DNA from: Mesorhizobium sp. 131-2-1
Lineage (GTDB): Bacteria; Pseudomonadota; Alphaproteobacteria; Rhizobiales; Rhizobiaceae
Assembly: GCF_016756535.1 (NCBI RefSeq)
Contig: NZ_AP023247.1
Location: 372,001-436,000 of the forward strand
Direction of reading: 5' to 3'
DNA: 64,000 nt
This document shows, piece by piece, positions 59,942 through 64,000 of this stretch. A program made the translations under genes and the position numbers. Each line of letters begins with the position of its first letter. The stretch's first letter is position 1. Below the pieces are notes generated by a model. It did no database searches and was not told where the DNA came from. It worked only from the letters and a program-made list of their open reading frames with translations.

Positions 59942-61927
59942 TCAGACGAGGGCGCGCGGAACCGTCTGTTCGAAGTTGCGTTCGAAGACGAGGTTTTCGC
60001 CCTCATAGGCCTCGATTCTGGCGCTGAGCATGAAGTTCTGCGCGTCGGAGCGCATCTCAGCGAAGGTTTCGGTGCGCACCGACCATCCATTTCGCGACAA
60101 GGTCTGCGTCCAGTGGGTTTTTCCCGAGGCTGACAGGGGATTGTCAGGATGGATCGTCCAGGTCTCGCGGGCGATGCTGCCATTGGCGAGACCATGCGCA
60201 AGGTCGCGTACAGCGCCAAAATCGTCGACGATTGAAAGCGTGACGACCCCGGTCTTCTCGTCGCGATCGACGTAACGCTCGGAATTGGCGGCACGGATCA
60301 TCTTCGTCGCCCAGGGCGAGGCTGCCTCCGGCGAAGGGAAGGTTACTTCGTCGCCTTTCGCCACCGGGCGTTGCGGCAACATGAGCGTCGCGGCCGACAG
60401 GTCCAGCCGGACCGGCTCCGGCGACGGCCAGATCATTGGCCAGTAGGCGTTCGAAACGGCAATGCGCAGGCGATGGCCGGCCGGCACGCGGTAGGCGCAT
60501 TGATCGAGCACGACCCGCGCAGAAACGGTTTCGCCCGGCACCAGCGCCTCCGGGAATTCATGCGAGTTGCGGTGCGTCAGGTTGAGCACGCCGTAGGAGA
60601 TCAATTCGGAGGCGCCGTCGGGATGCACGTCGCACAGCCTGACGGCAATGTTGGCCTGCGGCCGGTCCGAGGTGACGCGGACCAGCAATTCGGGCGCGCC
60701 GAGAATGTCGATCGCCTCATCCAATATGGGCTGATCGAAGCAGACCGACAGCGCATCGTCGGGGCGCTGGTCGCCCGGCAGCTCCGGCCCGAAGGTGAAA
60801 GGAAAATATTCGCCGCCGGCGAGGCCGCAGCTCTGCGGCGAGGCGACGATCGCCGGCTTGCCGCCTTCCGGCATCAGCTCGATCGTCTGCGTCTTGATGC
60901 TCGGTGACGGCCATTCCTGTTCCGCCACCCAGCGGCCGGGCCGCTCGGGATGCCAGCGTGCCGGCCGCACGCTGTCCATCACATAAGCGCGGTAATCTGG
61001 GTCGGCCTCAACGCCGGTGTCAGTGCCCTTCAGCCAGCGGTCCCACCAGCGCAGGGCCTCTTGCAAGAAGCCGATGGCTGGCTTGGGTCCCGCGTAATGC
61101 GGGTACTTGTGGATCCAGGGGCCAACAATACCCTTGACCGGCGCCTCGATGTTGGTGACGAGGTGCGAGATGGTGTTGCGATAGCCGTCGTGCCAACCGC
61201 CGATCGACAGCACGGCGGCCTTGACGGCTGAAAAATCCTCGCAGATCGAGCCATGCTTCCAATAGGCATCACGGTGCTGGTGGCTGAGCCACAGCGGCGC
61301 CAGGAACGGCTGGTTCTCCAGCCTGTTCAGCCACATGTCGCGCCAGCGGTTGCCGCCGGCGAAGAGCGGGTCCGGCGGCCGCGACGAATAGGACAGCATT
61401 GTCGAGGCCCAGCCGAAATTCTCGATCAGCAGGCAACCGCCCTTGTAGTGGATGTCGTCGGCATAGCGGTCGACAGTCGAGCACAGGCTGATCACCGCCT
61501 TCAGCGCTGGCGGCTGCCTGGCCGCCACCTGCAGGCAGTTGAACCCGCCCCAGGAAATGCCCATCATGCCGACATTGCCGTTGCACCAGGGCTGGGCCGC
61601 CGCCCAGGCGATGACGTCGCAGGCGTCCTGCAATTCCTGCTCGGAATATTCGTCGTCCATCAGCCCTTCGGAATCGCCGTTGCCGCGCATGTCGACGCGG
61701 ATCGAGGCGTAGCCGTGGCCGGCGAAATAGGGATGCGTCAACTGATCGCGGAAGATGGTACCGTCGCGCTTGCGGTAGGGCAGGTGCTCGAGGATTGCCG
61801 GCACCGGGTCGTCGCCGGCATCCTCCGGCATCCACACCCGCGCCGACAGCCGGCAGCCGTCCGGCATGACAATCCCCATTACTGGAAATTCGACGACTTT
61901 GCGGGGGAATTCGGTGACGATCTTCAT
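59942..61927 (-). CDS. CocE/NonD family hydrolase (peptidase S15 fold)
   Basis: 661 residues, cytosolic. The N-terminal alpha/beta-hydrolase domain has the nucleophile GISWGG (S125), acid D247 (GGWHDGY) and base H273 (GPWIHKYP). The C-terminal jelly-roll X-Pro dipeptidyl-peptidase domain starts near residue 380. Family enzymes cleave X-Pro peptides, acylated compounds or esters. Start taken at MKIVTEFPRK; no SD is clear at this ATG or at one 36 nt earlier. It precedes the peptide-type ABC operon by 149 nt on the same strand and may act on the imported substrate. Confidence 0.9.
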   Translation of the reverse strand: MKIVTEFPRKVVEFPVMGIVMPDGCRLSARVWMPEDAGDDPVPAILEHLPYRKRDGTIFRDQLTHPYFAGHGYASIRVDMRGNGDSEGLMDDEYSEQELQDACDVIAWAAAQPWCNGNVGMMGISWGGFNCLQVAARQPPALKAVISLCSTVDRYADDIHYKGGCLLIENFGWASTMLSYSSRPPDPLFAGGNRWRDMWLNRLENQPFLAPLWLSHQHRDAYWKHGSICEDFSAVKAAVLSIGGWHDGYRNTISHLVTNIEAPVKGIVGPWIHKYPHYAGPKPAIGFLQEALRWWDRWLKGTDTGVEADPDYRAYVMDSVRPARWHPERPGRWVAEQEWPSPSIKTQTIELMPEGGKPAIVASPQSCGLAGGEYFPFTFGPELPGDQRPDDALSVCFDQPILDEAIDILGAPELLVRVTSDRPQANIAVRLCDVHPDGASELISYGVLNLTHRNSHEFPEALVPGETVSARVVLDQCAYRVPAGHRLRIAVSNAYWPMIWPSPEPVRLDLSAATLMLPQRPVAKGDEVTFPSPEAASPWATKMIRAANSERYVDRDEKTGVVTLSIVDDFGAVRDLAHGLANGSIARETWTIHPDNPLSASGKTHWTQTLSRNGWSVRTETFAEMRSDAQNFMLSARIEAYEGENLVFERNFEQTVPRALV

Positions 61928-61997
61928 GGCCGGCACATGATGGATCCCGCCCCGCCGCGTCATGAGCCAGCCGGCGAAATCGACTGGTCAATCCGCG

Positions 61998-62591
61998 TCA
62001 ATTGAGTGGAATGTCGTTCTCGGCCTTGCTGGCCTGATAGGCGCCGGACAGTTCGTCATAGCGAGCCGAGATCTTGCCGATACGCGCTTCCAGCCGCTGC
62101 CGCTCGGCCTCCGGCAGCGCACGCGCCAGCCTGCGGATCGAAAAGCTCTTCCAATAGGCGTTCTCGGCATTGTAGCCGCCGGGGTCGAGGGTGAAGACCT
62201 CCTTCAGGATCTTGAGGTCATGCGGAATGGCGAAGCTGTCGCGCGAATCCTCATGACTGAAGAGGTAGTAGAAATTGTCGAAGCCGGTCCACGTGATGGC
62301 CGACAGGCAGAGCGAGCAGGGCTCGTGCGTGGCGAGGAAGATCGCGTCGCTGGTATCGACCCGCTCGGCCTTCGGCATCTCGTAGAAGCGCTTCAGGCAA
62401 TGCACTTCGCCGTGCCAGAGCGGGTTCTCCATCTCGTTGTTGGTCTCGGCCAGCACCAGCGAGCGGTCGTCCTTCCTGAGGATCGCGGCGCCGAACAGCT
62501 TGTTGCCGTGGGCAACGCCTTCGGCCGTCTTCGGCACGATGTCGTACTCGATGACGTCAAGCAGGCGGTCGATCAGTGAAATGTCGGTCAT
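61998..62591 (-). CDS. Nucleoside deaminase family protein (cytidine/guanine deaminase fold)
   Basis: 197 residues. Zinc motif halves are WHGEVHC (H60, E62) and THEPCSLC (C92, C95). Proteins of this type deaminate guanine, cytosine or related bases; the length, about 40 residues above a minimal guanine deaminase, comes from a helical C-terminus. It is followed on the left by the S15 gene and preceded by allA, so a role in purine degradation is probable. ATG at MTDISL chosen; a TTG 9 nt earlier is possible. Confidence 0.85.
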   Translation of the reverse strand: MTDISLIDRLLDVIEYDIVPKTAEGVAHGNKLFGAAILRKDDRSLVLAETNNEMENPLWHGEVHCLKRFYEMPKAERVDTSDAIFLATHEPCSLCLSAITWTGFDNFYYLFSHEDSRDSFAIPHDLKILKEVFTLDPGGYNAENAYWKSFSIRRLARALPEAERQRLEARIGKISARYDELSGAYQASKAENDIPLN

Positions 62592-62610
62592 GGCGGGCAA
62601 TCTCGAGCGT

Positions 62611-63102
62611 TCAGGGAAGGTGGATCTCGTAAGGGTGCGAGAAATGGCACTCTTCGAGGTTGGAGCCGTCGCCGCCGCGGTCGACGATCAGGAAGTCCTG
62701 CTCCTCGCCGATCGGCGTCAGCACGCCGTGCCAGAGATTGCGGCGGTAGTTGATGCCTTGGCCGGGCGCAGTGATGAAGGCATGCGGCTCGCCGGGACCG
62801 TCCTTGCCGTCATGGCAGACGACGACCAGGAATGGCCTTGGAGACAGCGGAATGAAGGCCTGGCTGCCGAAGGGATGGCGCTCGACCATGGTGAGCTTCA
62901 GCGGCATCTCATAGGGCGTGCCGCGCACCATGGAGATCAGCACGCGCGCATTGGGCCCGGTCGCCTCGGCGGTGGCGAGGTCGTGGTAGCGCTCGGCCCT
63001 GCCGCTGTTGATCGGGTAGTGGTTCGAGCCACCCATATCGATGACGTCGCCGAACGGGGCGAAGTTTTCGCGCGTCAGCGGCCGGGCGACGATGCGGGTC
63101 AC
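62611..63102 (-). CDS. allA: Ureidoglycolate lyase
   Basis: Splits ureidoglycolate to glyoxylate and urea, the last step of allantoin breakdown. 163 residues, the usual length, cupin fold: PLTRENFAPFGDVI, ERHPFGSQAFIPL, NLWHGVLTPIGE and a final FSHPYEIHLP. The start is a GTG that overlaps the stop of the upstream aminohydrolase gene (GTGA), showing translational coupling. Confidence 0.92.
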   Translation of the reverse strand: MTRIVARPLTRENFAPFGDVIDMGGSNHYPINSGRAERYHDLATAEATGPNARVLISMVRGTPYEMPLKLTMVERHPFGSQAFIPLSPRPFLVVVCHDGKDGPGEPHAFITAPGQGINYRRNLWHGVLTPIGEEQDFLIVDRGGDGSNLEECHFSHPYEIHLP

Positions 63103-63962
63103 CGCGCGCGCCCAGTGATGCCGGCGGCGCCGAGCTTGGCGTGGCGGTTTACGTCCTTGTAGAGCAGATAGCGGAACTTGCCGGGGCCGCCGGCATAGCA
63201 GGCCTGCGGGCAAAAGGCCCGCAGCCACATATAGTCGCCGGCCTCGACCTCGACCCAGTCCTGGTTGAGGCGGTAGACGGCCTTGCCTTCCAGCACATAG
63301 AGCCCGTGTTCCATCACGTGGGTCTCGGCGAAGGGGATGACGGCGCCCGGCTCCAGGGTGACGATGGTGACATGCATGTCGTGACGCAGGTCGGCGGGGT
63401 CGACGAAGCGCGTCGTCGCCCAGCGGCCTTCCGTGCCGGGCATCGGGCTCGGCGCGATGTCCTGCTCGTTGGCGAAGAAGGCCGGCGGCGTGTCGAGGCC
63501 CTCCACCGCCTCATAGGCCTTGCGCACCCAGTGGAAGCGGACGGCGGCATTGCTTTCGTTGCGCACCGTCCAGACGCTTGCCGGCGGCAGGAAGGCAAAG
63601 CCGCCGGGGCGAAGCACGTGCTTCTTGCCGGCAAGCGAAACGCTGAGCTCGCCCTCGACGACGAACAGCACGCCCTCGGCGCCGGCATCCGGCTCCGGCC
63701 GGTCGCTGCCGCCGCCGGGCTCAACCTCGACGATGTATTGCGAGAAGGTCTCGGCGAAGCCCGACAGCGGCCGCGCGATGATCCAGACCCTGGTCTTGTC
63801 CCAGAACGGCAGCGCGCTGGTGACGATGTCCTGCATCACGCCCTTGGGGATGACGGCATAGGCCTCGGTGAAGACGGCGCGGCCGGTCAAGAGCTCGCTC
63901 TGGCCGGGATGTCCGCCATGCGGTGCGTAGTAGGTGCGCTCGGGCGTCTTGATCATGTCCAT
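63099..63962 (-). CDS. allE: (S)-ureidoglycine aminohydrolase (allantoin-catabolism bicupin)
   Basis: 287 residues with two cupin domains: the first around IVEVEPGGGSDRPEPDAGAEGVLFVVEGELSV, the second around FAETHVMEHGLYVLEGKAVYRLNQDWVEVEAGDYMWL (both cited as motif regions, about 80-110 and 210-245). The second holds the metal-binding His/Glu set (ETHVMEHG). It converts (S)-ureidoglycine to ureidoglycolate and ammonia, the substrate for the adjacent AllA. AGGA precedes the ATG by 5 nt; more genes of the pathway probably lie beyond the window. Confidence 0.9.
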   Translation of the reverse strand: MDMIKTPERTYYAPHGGHPGQSELLTGRAVFTEAYAVIPKGVMQDIVTSALPFWDKTRVWIIARPLSGFAETFSQYIVEVEPGGGSDRPEPDAGAEGVLFVVEGELSVSLAGKKHVLRPGGFAFLPPASVWTVRNESNAAVRFHWVRKAYEAVEGLDTPPAFFANEQDIAPSPMPGTEGRWATTRFVDPADLRHDMHVTIVTLEPGAVIPFAETHVMEHGLYVLEGKAVYRLNQDWVEVEAGDYMWLRAFCPQACYAGGPGKFRYLLYKDVNRHAKLGAAGITGRAR

Positions 63963-63974
63963 AGTCCTGATCCT

Positions 63975-64000
63975 CAGAGCAATTCCAGCAAGAGTGCGTA
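63975..64000. repeat. Start of a RIME-like repeat, cut by the window edge
   Basis: GAGCAATTCCAGCAAGAGTG at 63977-63996 matches the first half of the dispersed palindrome seen at 9640-9680 (GCAATTCCAGGAAAAG). The second half is outside the window. Confidence 0.45.

Overview
The window is high-GC DNA with densely packed genes and many stop/start overlaps (ATGA, GTGA, TGATG). It reads as chromosome of a Rhizobiales alphaproteobacterium, most likely Mesorhizobium or a close relative. Supporting signs are the agl alpha-glucoside operon in its rhizobial arrangement, a cluster of small secreted proteins that look like the Mesorhizobium DUF680 family, xylA/xylB as separate units, and several copies of short palindromic intergenic repeats. 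I see no rRNA, tRNA, CRISPR array, insertion sequence or phage gene.

Layout. 1-1.6 kb: partial GntR/FCD regulator and rpe. 1.8-9.8 kb: three large secreted proteins, two with Cys-rich C-terminal repeats. 10.2-12.6 kb: an orphan peptide-type binding protein with an ATP-grasp-like protein. 12.7-21.4 kb: a seven-gene carnitine/gamma-butyrobetaine operon with a divergent GATase1-AraC regulator. 21.4-25.3 kb: a small orphan gene, xylA, a SnoaL-like gene and xylB. 25.4-33.6 kb: TPR (TTC38-like) protein, LysE exporter, L,D-transpeptidase, PPi-dependent phosphofructokinase with an MBL hydrolase, DegP/HtrA, and a Moco enzyme with its flavin reductase. 33.6-38.1 kb: an overlapping five-gene cluster (PqqD-like, HprK-like kinase, two GT2 glycosyltransferases, a nucleotidyltransferase) that looks like a cryptic biosynthetic system. 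38.2-41 kb: gbcB and gbcA (glycine betaine demethylation) behind a cobalamin riboswitch. 41.5-42.4 kb: three tandem small secreted paralogues. 42.4-50.4 kb: aglK-A-G-F-E and divergent aglR. 50.6-53.7 kb: a small protein, then a subtilase / anti-sigma / ECF sigma operon. 53.8-61.9 kb: a peptide-type ABC transporter with a phosphodiesterase and an S15/CocE hydrolase. 62-64 kb: purine/allantoin catabolism (deaminase, allA, ureidoglycine aminohydrolase).

How it fits together. The quaternary-amine genes form one route. Gamma-butyrobetaine would be activated by the CoA ligase, oxidised by the acyl-CoA dehydrogenase and hydrated by CaiD to carnitinyl-CoA. Carnitine is then oxidised by carnitine dehydrogenase and cleaved by the BKACE enzyme toward glycine betaine. 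GbcAB, 18 kb away, demethylates glycine betaine. A predicted HD-domain mixed-valent diiron oxygenase sits between the cleavage enzyme and carnitine dehydrogenase and has no obvious role in the textbook route. The rest is mostly carbon scavenging (alpha-glucosides, xylose, peptides, purines) plus envelope functions.

The strongest leads for new biology are the cobalamin riboswitch ahead of gbcA, the PqqD/HprK/GT2/nucleotidyltransferase cluster, and the HD oxygenase in the carnitine operon.
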